Made by a program: the position numbers and the translations under genes. Under the pieces are notes generated by a model, which saw only the letters and a program-made list of their open reading frames with translations, did no database searches and was not told the DNA's origin. Source: Streptomyces muensis (GTDB taxonomy: Bacteria; Actinomycetota; Actinomycetes; Streptomycetales; Streptomycetaceae). From it: a DNA stretch of 64,000 nt. Positions 17,543 to 26,441 of the stretch are shown here, piece after piece. The stretch is taken from assembly GCF_021474425.1 (NCBI RefSeq), contig NZ_JAKEIP010000016.1, positions 1 to 64,000 on the forward strand, in the 5' to 3' direction. Position 1 is the first letter of the stretch. Every line of letters begins with the position of its first letter.

Positions 17543-18451
17543 ATGACCGACAAGCTCACCGTGAGCGTCCTGGGCACCGGCATCATGGGCGCCGCGATGG
17601 CCCGCAACCTCGCGAGGGCCGGGCACACCGTCCGCGTCTGGAACCGCACCCGCGCCAAGGCCGAGCCCCTGGCCGCCGACGGCGCCCTCGTCTCCGGCAC
17701 CCCGGGCGAGGCGGTGCGGGGCGCCGACGTCGTCCTGACCATGCTGTACGACGGTCCCGCGACGCTGGACGTCATGCGCGAGGCGGCGCCCGCGCTGCGC
17801 CCGGGTGCCGCGTGGGTGCAGTCGACGACCGCGGGCATCGAGGGCATCGCCGACCTGGCCGGCTTCGCGCGCGAGCACGGTCTCGTCTTCTACGACGCCC
17901 CGATGCTCGGCACCCGTCAGCCCGCCGAGGCCGGTCAGCTCACCGTGCTGGCGGCGGGCCCCGTCGAGGGCCGGCCGACGGTGACGCCGGTGTTCGACGC
18001 GGTGGGCGCCCGTACGGTGTGGACCGGGGAGGACGGCGGGGCCGGCAGCGCGACCCGCCTGAAGCTGGTCGCCAACAGCTGGGTGCTGGCGGTGACGAAC
18101 GCGGCCGGTGAGGTGCTGGCGCTGTCCAAGGCCCTGGACGTGGACCCGCGGCGGTTCTTCGAGGTGATCGACGGCGGCCCGCTCGACATGGGGTATCTGC
18201 GCGCCAAGACCGGGCTGGTGCTGAACGACGGGCTGTCCCCGGCCGCGTTCGCGGTGCGTACGGCCGCGAAGGACGCGCGGCTGATCGTGGAGGCGGGTGA
18301 GCGGTACGGCGCCCGCCTGGACGTGGCCGCGGCGAGCGCGCAGCGGTTCGAACGGGCGGACGCGCAGGGCCACGGGGACGAGGACATGGCGGCGGCGTAC
18401 TTCGCCAGCTTCGAGGAGGGGGACGGCAAGGAGAAGGAAGAGGGGCAGTAG
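17543..18451 (+). CDS. NAD(P)-dependent beta-hydroxyacid dehydrogenase
   Basis: Oxidoreductase of 302 residues in the 3-hydroxyisobutyrate / glyoxylate-reductase family. It has an N-terminal Rossmann domain with VLGTGIMGAAMARNL, the substrate-binding stretch FYDAPMLGTRQPAEAG where the family has DAPVSGG, and a helical C-terminal domain with the catalytic Lys in RLKLVANSW (about residue 174). The substrate cannot be read from the sequence. Start ATG 17543 has AGGAAG about nine bases upstream; an in-frame start at 17435 would add 36 residues across the inverted repeat. The small gene 29 bases downstream is probably cotranscribed. The C-terminus ends in an acidic/Lys tail. Confidence 0.9.
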   Translation: MTDKLTVSVLGTGIMGAAMARNLARAGHTVRVWNRTRAKAEPLAADGALVSGTPGEAVRGADVVLTMLYDGPATLDVMREAAPALRPGAAWVQSTTAGIEGIADLAGFAREHGLVFYDAPMLGTRQPAEAGQLTVLAAGPVEGRPTVTPVFDAVGARTVWTGEDGGAGSATRLKLVANSWVLAVTNAAGEVLALSKALDVDPRRFFEVIDGGPLDMGYLRAKTGLVLNDGLSPAAFAVRTAAKDARLIVEAGERYGARLDVAAASAQRFERADAQGHGDEDMAAAYFASFEEGDGKEKEEGQ

Positions 18452-18480
18452 CCCCTGGCCGCCGTGCGACCCTTGCCCCC

Positions 18481-18876
18481 ATGAATGAGGACGCTCTTGC
18501 CCCCGTGACCGAGGACGCTCCCCTGCTCGTGATCGTCGACGCCGCGAATGTCGTCGGCTCGGTGCCGGACGGCTGGTGGCGGGATCGGCGGGGGGCCGCG
18601 GAGCGGCTGCGGGACCGGCTGGCGGCGGACGGGGTGCCGGGGCGTGCGGGGGCCGTGGAGATCGTGCTCGTGGTGGAGGGGGCGGCCCGGGGTGTGGAGT
18701 CGGTGCCGGGCGTGCGGGTGGAGTCCGCGGCCGGGAGCGGGGACGACCACATGGTCGAGCTGGTGGAGCGGGCGGCCGGGCGGGCCTGTCTGGTGGTGAC
18801 GGCGGATCGGGAACTGCGGCGCAGGGTGACGGAGTTGGGGGCGGACGTGGCGGGGCCGCGTACGGTTCGGCCGTAG
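18481..18876 (+). CDS. Small PIN/NYN-like protein (often labelled NTP pyrophosphohydrolase)
   Basis: A 131-residue protein with an acidic motif near the start (LLVIVDAANVVGS), a GDDHMVELV motif in the middle and VVTADRELRRRV near the end. These spaced acidic residues resemble the active site of YacP/NYN PIN-like nucleases. Streptomyces annotations often call such genes NTP pyrophosphohydrolase, but I see no MazG or NUDIX motif. ATG 18481 lacks a clear ribosome site; GTG 18505 is an alternative that would start just before the conserved core. It follows the dehydrogenase gene by 29 bases. Confidence 0.75.
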   Translation: MNEDALAPVTEDAPLLVIVDAANVVGSVPDGWWRDRRGAAERLRDRLAADGVPGRAGAVEIVLVVEGAARGVESVPGVRVESAAGSGDDHMVELVERAAGRACLVVTADRELRRRVTELGADVAGPRTVRP

Positions 18877-18915
18877 TCGGCTGCCGTACGCGGCCCCTGA
18901 GCGTCGGTTTTTCGG

Positions 18916-20439
18916 TTACGCGCTGTTCCCAGGCTCGCCCTTCTCCACCTCCGCGACGGTCGTCTCCTCGTGCCGTCCGAGGCGGCTGTGGGAGCGGCCG
19001 TAGAGGAAGTACACGACGAAGCCCGCGACCATCCAGATGGCGAACCGCACCCAGGTCTCGGCGGGCAGGTTGATCATCAGCCACAGCGAGGCGCACACCG
19101 ACAGGATCGGGATGACCGGCACCCAGGGGGTGCGGAAGGCCCGGTGCAGGTCGGGGCGGGTCTTGCGGAGGATGATCACGCCGATAGCGACGACCACGAA
19201 GGCGAACAGGGTGCCGATGTTCACCAGGGCGGCGAGTTCGGTGAGCGGGGTGAAACCGGCGAGGATCGCGATGATCACGCCGAGCAGGATGGTCGGGCGG
19301 TGCGGGGTCTTGAACCGCGGGTGGACGTGGGAGAAGAAGCGGGGCAGCAGTCCGTCGCGGCTCATCGCGAAGAAGACGCGGGTCTGGCCGAGGAGCAGGA
19401 TCATGCAGACCGTCGTCAGGCCGACCGCGGCCCCGAAGCTGATGAAGCCCGCGAACCAGGGGTGCCCGGTGGCCTTGAACGCGTCGGCGAGCGGGGCGTC
19501 CACGGACAGCCGGCTGTAGTGCTGCATGCCGGTGACGACGATGGACACGGCGACGTACAGGGTGGTGCAGATGATGAGGGAGCCGATGATGCCGCGTGGC
19601 ATGTCGCGCTGCGGGTTCTTGGTCTCCTCGGCGGCGGTGGCCACGACGTCGAAGCCGATGAAGGCGAAGAACACGACCGAGGCGGCGGTGAAGATGCCCA
19701 TCACGCCGAAGTTGGAGGGCGCCCAGCCGAACATCAGCTGGATCAGTGGCGCCTGGAGACTCTCCCCGGCTTCCACGGCCTTCTGCTTCGGGATGAAGGG
19801 GTCGTAGTTGTCGCCGTCGATCAGGAACGCGCCGGCGATGATCACGACCAGGACGACGGTCACCTTGATGGCGACGACCAGGGACGTGATCCGCGCGGAC
19901 AGCTTCATGCCGACCACGAGGATGCAGGTGAGGACCAGGACGAGCGCGGCGGCGAGGATGTCGAAGCCGAAGACGTCGGCGCCCTCCCGGCTGCCCAGGG
20001 CCGCCGGCATCTCCCAGCCGGCGTTGTCCATCAGCGACTGGATGTAGCCCGACCAGCCGACGGCTACCACCGCCGTCCCGAGCGCGAACTCCAGGACCAG
20101 GTCCCAGCCGATGATCCAGGCGGGCAGTTCACCGAGCGAGGCGTACGAGAAGGTGTACGCGGACCCGGCGACCGGGACCGTGGAGGCGAACTCCGCATAG
20201 CAGAGGGCGGCCAGCGCGCAGGCGACACCGGCCGCGACGAACGCCAGGGCCACCGCGGGCCCGGCGTTGTTCTTCGCGACGGTGCCGGTGAGCACGAAGA
20301 TGCCGGTGCCGATGATGACGCCGACGCCGAAGACGGTCAGATCCAGCGCGGACAGGGACTTCTTGAGCGCGTGCTCTGGCTCCTCGGTATCGAGGATGGA
20401 CTGCTCGACTCTCTTCGTCCGGAAGAGTGTGCTGCTCAC
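18916..20439 (-). CDS. APC-family amino acid permease
   Basis: Inner-membrane transporter of 507 residues with about twelve hydrophobic segments. The family signature GVGVIIGTGIFVLTG occurs in the first segment (about 35-50), and later segments include FFAFIGFDVVATAAEE and FFAMSRDGLLP. It resembles the cationic amino acid transporter branch (YfnA/CAT-like), which moves neutral or basic amino acids with cation exchange or symport; the substrate is not determinable. GTG 20439 was chosen for the GGGAGG eight bases upstream. It converges on the 18481 gene, and the dxs gene ends behind its promoter. Confidence 0.9.
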   Translation of the reverse strand: MSSTLFRTKRVEQSILDTEEPEHALKKSLSALDLTVFGVGVIIGTGIFVLTGTVAKNNAGPAVALAFVAAGVACALAALCYAEFASTVPVAGSAYTFSYASLGELPAWIIGWDLVLEFALGTAVVAVGWSGYIQSLMDNAGWEMPAALGSREGADVFGFDILAAALVLVLTCILVVGMKLSARITSLVVAIKVTVVLVVIIAGAFLIDGDNYDPFIPKQKAVEAGESLQAPLIQLMFGWAPSNFGVMGIFTAASVVFFAFIGFDVVATAAEETKNPQRDMPRGIIGSLIICTTLYVAVSIVVTGMQHYSRLSVDAPLADAFKATGHPWFAGFISFGAAVGLTTVCMILLLGQTRVFFAMSRDGLLPRFFSHVHPRFKTPHRPTILLGVIIAILAGFTPLTELAALVNIGTLFAFVVVAIGVIILRKTRPDLHRAFRTPWVPVIPILSVCASLWLMINLPAETWVRFAIWMVAGFVVYFLYGRSHSRLGRHEETTVAEVEKGEPGNSA

Positions 20440-20526
20440 GGGTCTTACCTCCCACGCTTGTCGTCCTCGACATGATCGAGAGGGGGCGTGGTACGCATGC
20501 CCCGACGCGGGCGGATTCACACAGAT

Positions 20527-20566
20527 GGGCCGGTTTCACCACCCTTCGCGGTGGTGAAACCGGCCC
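20527..20566. terminator. Terminator hairpin after dxs
   Basis: A perfect 17-bp stem (20527-20543 with 20550-20566) with loop CTTCGC. It lies 22 bases past the dxs stop on the minus strand and separates dxs from the permease promoter. Confidence 0.85.
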
Positions 20567-20587
20567 CTGCGGCCCTGTGAGCGGACG

Positions 20588-22516
20588 TCAGTCGCGCGCG
20601 GGCTCCACCGAGTCGACCTCGGCCGCCGTACGGTCGAACCGGCCGTCCAGTTTGGAGACGAGACCGGTGACCTGGCGGGCGATGTCCGGGGCGGTGAGGC
20701 CGATCTCCGCCATGACCTCGGCGCGGGAGGCGTGGTCGAGGAAGCGCGGCGGGATGCCGAAGTCGCGCAGCGGGAGGTCGACGCCCGCGTCGCGCAGGGC
20801 CTGGGCGACGGCCGAGCCGACGCCGCCGACCCGGGAGTTGTCCTCGACGGTGACGACCACGCGGTGCCGCTCGGCGAGCGGGGCCATGGCCTCGTCGACG
20901 GGCTTGACCCAGCGCGGGTCGACGACGGTGGTGGTGATGCCCTGCTTGTCGAGGAGCGAGGCGATCTCCAGGCACATGGGAGCCAGCGCGCCCACCGAGA
21001 CCAGCAGCACGTCGGGCGTGTCCGTCCCGGGCTCGCGCAGGACGTCCATGCCGCCGACGCGGCCCACGGCGGGCACGGCGGGGCCGACAGCGCCCTTGGA
21101 GAAGCGGACGACGGTCGGGGCGTCCTTCACCTGGACGGCCTCGCGCAGTTGGGCGCGCACCTGGTCGGCGTCGCGCGGGGCGGCGAGCCTGAGGCCGGGG
21201 ACGACCTGGAGGATCGACATGTCCCACATGCCGTTGTGGGAGGCGCCGTCGGTGCCGGTGACGCCGGCCCGGTCGAGCACGAAGGTGACACCGCACTTGT
21301 GCAGCGCCACGTCCATGAGGACCTGGTCGAAGGCGCGGTTGAGGAAGGTGGCGTAGACGGCGAAGACGGGGTGCAGTCCGCCGGTCGCGAGGCCGGCCGC
21401 GCTCACGGCGCCGTGCTGCTCGGCGATGCCGACGTCGTAGATCCGGTCCGGGAAGGTGTCGGCGAACTTCTTCAGGCCGACGGGCTGCAGCATCGCGGCC
21501 GTGATGGCGACGATGTCCTCGCGCTCCTTGCCGAGCTTGACCATCTCGTCGCCGAAGACGGAGGTCCAGTCGGCGCCGGAGGCCTTGATCGGCAGGCCGG
21601 TGTCGGGGTGGATGGGGCCGATGCCGTGGAAGCGGTCGGCCTCGTCCTGGAGGGCGGGCTGGTAGCCGCGGCCCTTCTCGGTGAGGCAGTGCACGATGAC
21701 CGGGCCGCCGAACCGCTTGGCCCGCGCGAGGGCCGACTCCAGCGCCTCGATGTCGTGCCCGTCGATCGGGCCGACGTACTTCAGGCCGAGGTCCTCGAAC
21801 ATGCCCTGCGGCGCGATGAAGTCCTTCAGGCCCTTCTTGGCCCCGTGCAGGGTCTCGTAGAGCGGCTTGCCGACGACGGGCGTGCGGTCGAGGATCTCCT
21901 TGGTCCGGGTGAGGAAGCGCTCGTACCCGTCGGTCGTCCGCAGCGTGGCCAGATGATTGGCCAGCCCGCCGATGGTGGGCGCGTACGACCGCTCGTTGTC
22001 GTTCACGACGATGACCAGCGGGCGGTCCTTGGCCTCGGCGATGTTGTTCAGCGCCTCCCAGGCCATACCGCCGGTCAGCGCGCCGTCACCGATGACGGCG
22101 ACGACATGGTCATCGCGTTTGCGCAGCTGGTTGGCTTTCGCAAGCCCGTCCGCCCACCCGAGGACGGTGGAGGCGTGGCTGTTCTCGATGACGTCGTGCT
22201 CGGACTCGGCCTGCGAGGGGTAGCCGGACAGGCCGCCCTTCATCTTCAGCTTGCTGAAGTCCTGGCGGCCGGTGAGCAGCTTGTGCACATAGGACTGGTG
22301 GCCGGTGTCCCAGAGCACCTTGTCCTTCGGCGACTCGAACACCCGGTGCAGGGCGATGGTCAACTCGACCACACCGAGGTTGGGGCCGAGGTGGCCGCCG
22401 GTCTTGGAAACCGCCTCGACGAGGAAGGTGCGGATCTCCTCTGCCAGCTGGTCCAGCTGCTCAGGGCTGAGCCGGTCCAGATCGCGCGGTCCCGTGATGC
22501 GGGTCAGCAGCGGCAC
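20588..22516 (-). CDS. dxs: 1-deoxy-D-xylulose-5-phosphate synthase
   Basis: Thiamine-diphosphate enzyme of 642 residues. It condenses pyruvate with glyceraldehyde 3-phosphate, the first committed step of the non-mevalonate isoprenoid pathway. [14 protein letters not shown] carries the conserved His, [10 protein letters not shown] follows, [16 protein letters not shown] binds ThDP/Mg, VGIAEQHG holds the ThDP-activating Glu of the pyrimidine domain, and the C-terminal transketolase domain is complete. GTG 22516 has AAGGAGG six bases upstream. A -10-like TAGACT lies at 22565-22570 on the minus strand, and the tandem repeats at 22650-22880 lie just upstream of that. Confidence 0.97.
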   Translation of the reverse strand: MPLLTRITGPRDLDRLSPEQLDQLAEEIRTFLVEAVSKTGGHLGPNLGVVELTIALHRVFESPKDKVLWDTGHQSYVHKLLTGRQDFSKLKMKGGLSGYPSQAESEHDVIENSHASTVLGWADGLAKANQLRKRDDHVVAVIGDGALTGGMAWEALNNIAEAKDRPLVIVVNDNERSYAPTIGGLANHLATLRTTDGYERFLTRTKEILDRTPVVGKPLYETLHGAKKGLKDFIAPQGMFEDLGLKYVGPIDGHDIEALESALARAKRFGGPVIVHCLTEKGRGYQPALQDEADRFHGIGPIHPDTGLPIKASGADWTSVFGDEMVKLGKEREDIVAITAAMLQPVGLKKFADTFPDRIYDVGIAEQHGAVSAAGLATGGLHPVFAVYATFLNRAFDQVLMDVALHKCGVTFVLDRAGVTGTDGASHNGMWDMSILQVVPGLRLAAPRDADQVRAQLREAVQVKDAPTVVRFSKGAVGPAVPAVGRVGGMDVLREPGTDTPDVLLVSVGALAPMCLEIASLLDKQGITTTVVDPRWVKPVDEAMAPLAERHRVVVTVEDNSRVGGVGSAVAQALRDAGVDLPLRDFGIPPRFLDHASRAEVMAEIGLTAPDIARQVTGLVSKLDGRFDRTAAEVDSVEPARD

Positions 22517-22649
22517 CCGTGCCTCCTTGCAGTAGAGCTTTTCGAGCTGTTGCCGGGCTCGTCGAGTCTAATGTTCCGCCCAGCCGGAAGGTTCCCGGCC
22601 CACCTGTGGCAGGTCACGCATTCGGCTCTACCCAGTAACGCCCCGTACT

Positions 22650-22880
22650 ACAACGCCGCAAAAAGGGGCGCGGGACTGTGTCTACATGCGGCTACCGCCG
22701 CGTGCGCGCGACCACAACGCCGCAAAGGGGCGCGGGACTGTGTCTACATGCGGCTACCGCCGCGTGGGCGCGACCACAACGCCGCAAAGGGGCGCGGGAC
22801 TGTGTCTACATGCGGCTACCGCCGCGTGCGCGCGACCACAACGCCGCAAAGGGGCGCGGGGAACTGCGCGACCAGCCCCA
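22650..22880 (+). repeat. Tandem 62-64-bp intergenic repeat, three full copies plus a partial
   Basis: Units start at 22650 (64 bp), 22714 (62 bp), 22776 (62 bp) and 22838 (partial). Each begins ACAACGCCGCAAA, continues GGGGCGCGGGACTGTGTC and TACATGCGGCTACCGCCGC, and ends GCGCGACC; copies differ at a few bases. The partial copy diverges after GGGGCGCGGG. This is a tandem amplification of the element found once at 97-178. It fills the gap between the xylH stop (22943) and the dxs promoter. Small GCGG/CCGC hairpins recur in every unit. The rest of 22517-22942 shows no gene. Confidence 0.9.
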
Positions 22881-22942
22881 ACGGACCGGCACCCGCAATC
22901 TCACCCACGCCCCTACGGCGCCACCGCGTTCCGCGCGGAGCG

Positions 22943-24238
22943 CTACGCGCGACCCGCGGTCTTCTGCGTCTTCCGAGTGATCGAGTCAATGACCACCGTG
23001 GTCAACAGCACACCCGCGGTGATCATGTACTTCACCGGCTCGGCGATCGACTCCAGCTGCAGCCCGTACTGGATCGACACGATCACCAGCACACCGAGCA
23101 GCGCGTTCCACGTACGCCCACGCCCACCGAACAGCGACGTACCACCGATGACAGCGGCCGCGATGGCGTTCATCAGCAGGTCACCGGTACCCGCGCTCTG
23201 GTTGGCCGACGCGATCTTCGAGGCCAGGAACAGACCACCGATCGCCGCGAACCCACCCGAGATCGCGAACACGGAGATCCGCACCGCGGTCACGTTGATA
23301 CCGGCACGACGCGAGGCCTCGACACTGCCACCGAGCGCGAAGATCTTGCGTCCGTACGACGTCCTGCGCAGCAGGAAGTCCGTGGCGAACAGGAACACCA
23401 GGAAGATCACCGTGGCCAGCGGCAGGCCCTTGTACTGGTTGTACATGATCGCCGCGGCGAAGGAGACCACGCCCAGCAGGACCGTCCGCAGGACCGTGTC
23501 GGTCAGCGGCCGGAACGGGATCCCCGCGGCCTCACGACGACGGTTGCTGAGGAAGGAGGTGACGAAGAACAGCGCGGTCACCACGGCCGCCAGACCGTAC
23601 GCGGCCGCCACGTCCGTGAAGAAGTACGTCGTGAGCTTGCCGATCAGCCCGTCGCTGTCGAGGTTGATCGTGCCGTTCTCGCCCAGCGTCTGGAGCATGA
23701 AGCCGAGCCAGAACAGCAGACCGGCCAGCGTCACCGCGAAGGCGGGGGCGCCCAGCACCGCGAAGAAGAACCCGTGCGCGGCGCCGATCACGGCACCGGC
23801 CGCGATGGCGAACAGCACGGCCGCCCACTCGGGCCAGCCCTGGTTCACCGCGAGGACGGCCGCGATGGCGCTGGACGCGCCACTGACCGAACCGACGGAC
23901 AGGTCGATCTCGCCGAGCAGCAGCACGAAGACGATGCCGACGGAGATCATGCCGGTGCCGACCATCGTGACGGTGATGTCACTGATGTTCTGCGCGGACA
24001 GGAACGCGGAGTTCAGGCTCTGGAAGATGACGCAGATGGCGACCAGGCCGAGGATGACCGGCAGGGAGCCGAGTTCACCGGCCTTGATCTTGCGCCGGAA
24101 CTCGGTCACATAGCCGGCCAGGCCCTGCTCCTGCACCAGCAGGCGGGGGTCGACCGCGGTCACCGCGGCCGCGGCGGCCTCGGTGTTGAGGACCTCGTGC
24201 TCGTCCTGCGGCGTCGTGGAGGTCTTGTCGATGCTCAC
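22943..24238 (-). CDS. xylH: Xylose/monosaccharide ABC transporter permease, XylH-type
   Basis: Integral membrane subunit of 431 residues with roughly ten or more hydrophobic helices (for example PVILGLVAICVIFQSLNS, ISVGIVFVLLLGEIDLSVG and the C-terminal MITAGVLLTTVVIDS). The GEIDLSVGSV segment is the hallmark of the ribose/xylose-type permease family (BPD_transp_2). The hydrophilic N-terminal 60 residues are cytosolic. Start GTG 24238 overlaps the ATPase stop as GTGA. With xylF and xylG it forms the transporter that in S. coelicolor is linked to xylose uptake and to the adjacent ROK regulator. Confidence 0.92.
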   Translation of the reverse strand: MSIDKTSTTPQDEHEVLNTEAAAAAVTAVDPRLLVQEQGLAGYVTEFRRKIKAGELGSLPVILGLVAICVIFQSLNSAFLSAQNISDITVTMVGTGMISVGIVFVLLLGEIDLSVGSVSGASSAIAAVLAVNQGWPEWAAVLFAIAAGAVIGAAHGFFFAVLGAPAFAVTLAGLLFWLGFMLQTLGENGTINLDSDGLIGKLTTYFFTDVAAAYGLAAVVTALFFVTSFLSNRRREAAGIPFRPLTDTVLRTVLLGVVSFAAAIMYNQYKGLPLATVIFLVFLFATDFLLRRTSYGRKIFALGGSVEASRRAGINVTAVRISVFAISGGFAAIGGLFLASKIASANQSAGTGDLLMNAIAAAVIGGTSLFGGRGRTWNALLGVLVIVSIQYGLQLESIAEPVKYMITAGVLLTTVVIDSITRKTQKTAGRA

Positions 24239-25017
24239 TTGGAAACCTCCCCGTTCGTGCGCGCCGCACGGCGGGTCACGGCGTTGTCGGTGGCGCCGGT
24301 GATGGCGGAGATGATCTCCTCCTGCGAGGTCGTCTTGACCTCGAAGACGCCGTTGTTCTGACCCAGGCGCAGTACGGCGACCTTGTCCGCCACGGCCTTG
24401 ACGTCGGCCATGTTGTGGCTGATGAGGATCACGGCGTGGCCCCGCTCGCGCAGCCGCTCGACCAGGTCGAGGACCTGGGCGGTCTGCTCGACGCCGAGGG
24501 CGGCGGTGGGCTCGTCGAGGATGACCAGCTTGGGCTCGCCGAGCATGGAGCGGGCGATGGCCACGGTCTGGCGCTGACCGCCGGAGAGCGAGGCGATCGG
24601 GATACGCACGCTGGGGATGCGGATCGACAGGGTCTGGAGCAGCTCGCGGGAGCGGCGCTCCATCTCGACCTCGTCGAGTACGCCCCACTTGCGGACCTCA
24701 CGGCCCAGGTACAGGTTGCCGACGACGTCGATGTTGTCGCACAGCGCGAGGTCCTGGTAGACCGTCGCGATGCCCAGGCTCTGGGCGTCGTGCGGCCGGT
24801 TGATCGAAACGGCCTTGCCCTCCCATTCGATGACGCCCTCATCGATGGGGTGCACGCCGGCGATCGTCTTGACCAGCGTGGACTTTCCGGCGCCGTTGTC
24901 GCCCACCAGGGCGACCACTTCACCGGCGTGGACCTCAAGCTCTACGTCGGTGAGCGCCTGGACGGCACCGAATCGCTTGGAGACCCCGCGCAACGCCAGC
25001 ACGGGCGTAGCGGACAC
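24235..25017 (-). CDS. xylG: Sugar ABC transporter ATP-binding protein, XylG-type
   Basis: Nucleotide-binding subunit of 260 residues that powers the xylose importer at the inner face of the membrane. It shows Walker A (GDNGAGKST), the signature LSGGQRQ, Walker B (LVILDEPTAALG) and the switch His (ISHNM). Only one ATPase domain is present, whereas E. coli XylG has two in tandem; two copies of this subunit presumably assemble. I prefer GTG 25017 because AAGGAG lies nine bases before it; the ATG at 25026 directly abuts that sequence. Two hairpins (25082-25133 and 25159-25188) separate it from xylF, so it probably receives only read-through transcripts. Confidence 0.92.
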   Translation of the reverse strand: MSATPVLALRGVSKRFGAVQALTDVELEVHAGEVVALVGDNGAGKSTLVKTIAGVHPIDEGVIEWEGKAVSINRPHDAQSLGIATVYQDLALCDNIDVVGNLYLGREVRKWGVLDEVEMERRSRELLQTLSIRIPSVRIPIASLSGGQRQTVAIARSMLGEPKLVILDEPTAALGVEQTAQVLDLVERLRERGHAVILISHNMADVKAVADKVAVLRLGQNNGVFEVKTTSQEEIISAITGATDNAVTRRAARTNGEVSK

Positions 25018-25081
25018 GTGAACCATCTCCTTCGCCGCCTGACCCGGCGGAAGGGTTGTGCAGAAGAGTTAAGGGGGTCCG

Positions 25082-25133
25082 TCCGGCGCCCCGCGCCGAG
25101 CTTGCGGGGCTGACGTATGCGCGGGGCGCCGGA
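25082..25133 (-). terminator. Intra-operon hairpin between xylF and xylG (distal)
   Basis: A 15-bp perfect stem (25082-25096 with 25119-25133) around a 22-base loop. With the second hairpin it may attenuate transcription from xylF into xylGH or protect the xylF mRNA end. Confidence 0.6.
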
Positions 25134-25158
25134 GGAGTCTTGGTGCAGTCATGTCCCC

Positions 25159-25188
25159 GTGCGGGAATTCAAGGACGAATTCCCGCAC
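25159..25188 (-). terminator. Intra-operon hairpin directly after xylF
   Basis: Stem GTGCGGGAATTC with GAATTCCCGCAC (12 bp) and loop AAGGAC, 22 bases past the xylF stop. Binding-protein genes are often followed by such a structure so that they are expressed above the membrane subunits. Confidence 0.7.
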
Positions 25189-25210
25189 CTGGAAAGGGAC
25201 TCGGTACTGC

Positions 25211-26320
25211 TTACTTGACGCCGAGCTTGTCGCAGGCGGCCTTGTACTTGCCGGTGCAGATCTCGGCGGCGGTGTAGACGCCGTCCTTGATGACGGTGTC
25301 GTTGATGTTGTCCTTCGTCAGCGAGGTGACGGGCACGAGCACGGACGGGACGCCCTTCTCGCTGCCGCTGTCGACCTTGTCCTTGGCGATGGAGTCGAGC
25401 GACTTGCCCTGGGCGAGCGCGACGGCCATCTCGGCGGCGGCGGTGGCCTCGGGGGCGTACGGCTTGTAGACGCTCATGTACTGCTCACCGGCGACGATGC
25501 GCTGCACGGCGGCGAGCTCCGCGTCCTGACCGGTGACCGGGACGTCGATGCCGGCGGCCTTCAGGGCGGTGATGATGCCGCCCGCCATGCCGTCGTTGGC
25601 GGAGTAGACGCCGACGATCTTGTCCTTGCCGAGGGCCGAGATCGCCGCCTCCATGTTGGCGTTGGCGTTCTCCGGCTTCCACTCCTTGGTGTCGTACTCC
25701 TTGCCGACCTTCACCTTGCCGTCGAGGGCGGAGTGCGCGCCCTCCTTGAACTGGGCGGCGTTCGGGTCGGTGACGGAGCCGTTCATCATGACGATCTGGC
25801 CGTCCTTGGCCTTGTCACCCAGGGCCGTCAGCAGGGCCTCGCCCTGGGTCTTGCCGACCGACACGTTGTCGAAGGACGTGTAGGCGCTGATCGGGCCCTC
25901 GGCCAGGCGGTCGTAGGCGACGACCTTGATGCCCTGGTCCACGGCCTTCTGGACGGAGTTCTTGATCGCCTTGGCGTCGACGGCGTCCAGGATGAGGACG
26001 TCCACCTTGTTGGTGATCATGGTGTCGACCTGCTGCGCCTGCAGGTTCGCGTCCTGCTTGGCGTTGTTGTAGTCGATCGTCGCCTTGCCGTTCGTCAGCT
26101 CCTTGATCTTCTCCTCGATCAACGGCCGGTCGAACTTCTCGTAGCGAGCGGTCTGGTTCTCCGGGAGCAGGAGACCGACCTTGATGTCGTCGCCCTTGGC
26201 GGCGGAAGCAGTGGAGTCATTGCCGCCGCCCGCTTCCTCGGCGCTGCCACAGGCAGCCAGCGAGATGGCCATCGCACCAGCGGCAACGGCGACAGCGGCA
26301 CGACGCATACGCGTGTTCAC
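25211..26320 (-). CDS. xylF: Xylose-binding lipoprotein, XylF-type
   Basis: Extracellular solute-binding lipoprotein of 369 residues. A short signal ends in the lipobox LAAC with Cys24. The mature part is a periplasmic-binding-protein fold of the ribose/xylose class: KVGLLLPENQTARYEKFD opens lobe one, DVLILDAVDAKAIK and VVAYDRLAEG follow, and VTGQDAELAAVQRI forms the sugar pocket. DNA-encoded neighbours are the ATPase and permease downstream and the ROK regulator upstream. GTG 26320 has GGGAGG eight bases before it. The xylose assignment follows from family and synteny with S. coelicolor xylFGH. Confidence 0.93.
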   Translation of the reverse strand: MNTRMRRAAVAVAAGAMAISLAACGSAEEAGGGNDSTASAAKGDDIKVGLLLPENQTARYEKFDRPLIEEKIKELTNGKATIDYNNAKQDANLQAQQVDTMITNKVDVLILDAVDAKAIKNSVQKAVDQGIKVVAYDRLAEGPISAYTSFDNVSVGKTQGEALLTALGDKAKDGQIVMMNGSVTDPNAAQFKEGAHSALDGKVKVGKEYDTKEWKPENANANMEAAISALGKDKIVGVYSANDGMAGGIITALKAAGIDVPVTGQDAELAAVQRIVAGEQYMSVYKPYAPEATAAAEMAVALAQGKSLDSIAKDKVDSGSEKGVPSVLVPVTSLTKDNINDTVIKDGVYTAAEICTGKYKAACDKLGVK

Positions 26321-26441
26321 TTCAGAAACCTCCCTGACGAGGCCGCGTCGTTGCGGCCGAGGTGGCTGGAAGTCAACTCGGCCACACGTGCGACGTCAAG
26401 AAGTAAATCCTTAACGGGTTGGCAACGGTGCCATCCGTTCT

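Noticed and set aside
22650-22880. A possible CRISPR array
   Set aside because: The repeats abut directly, with no unique spacers between them, and no cas gene is nearby. They are tandem copies of an intergenic element.
20732-24361. A 1209-residue open frame on the plus strand
   Set aside because: It runs antisense to dxs, xylH and part of xylG, all with clear family motifs, and its translation is Gly/Asp/Arg-rich without a fold. It also crosses the tandem repeats. Long antisense frames are normal at this GC content.
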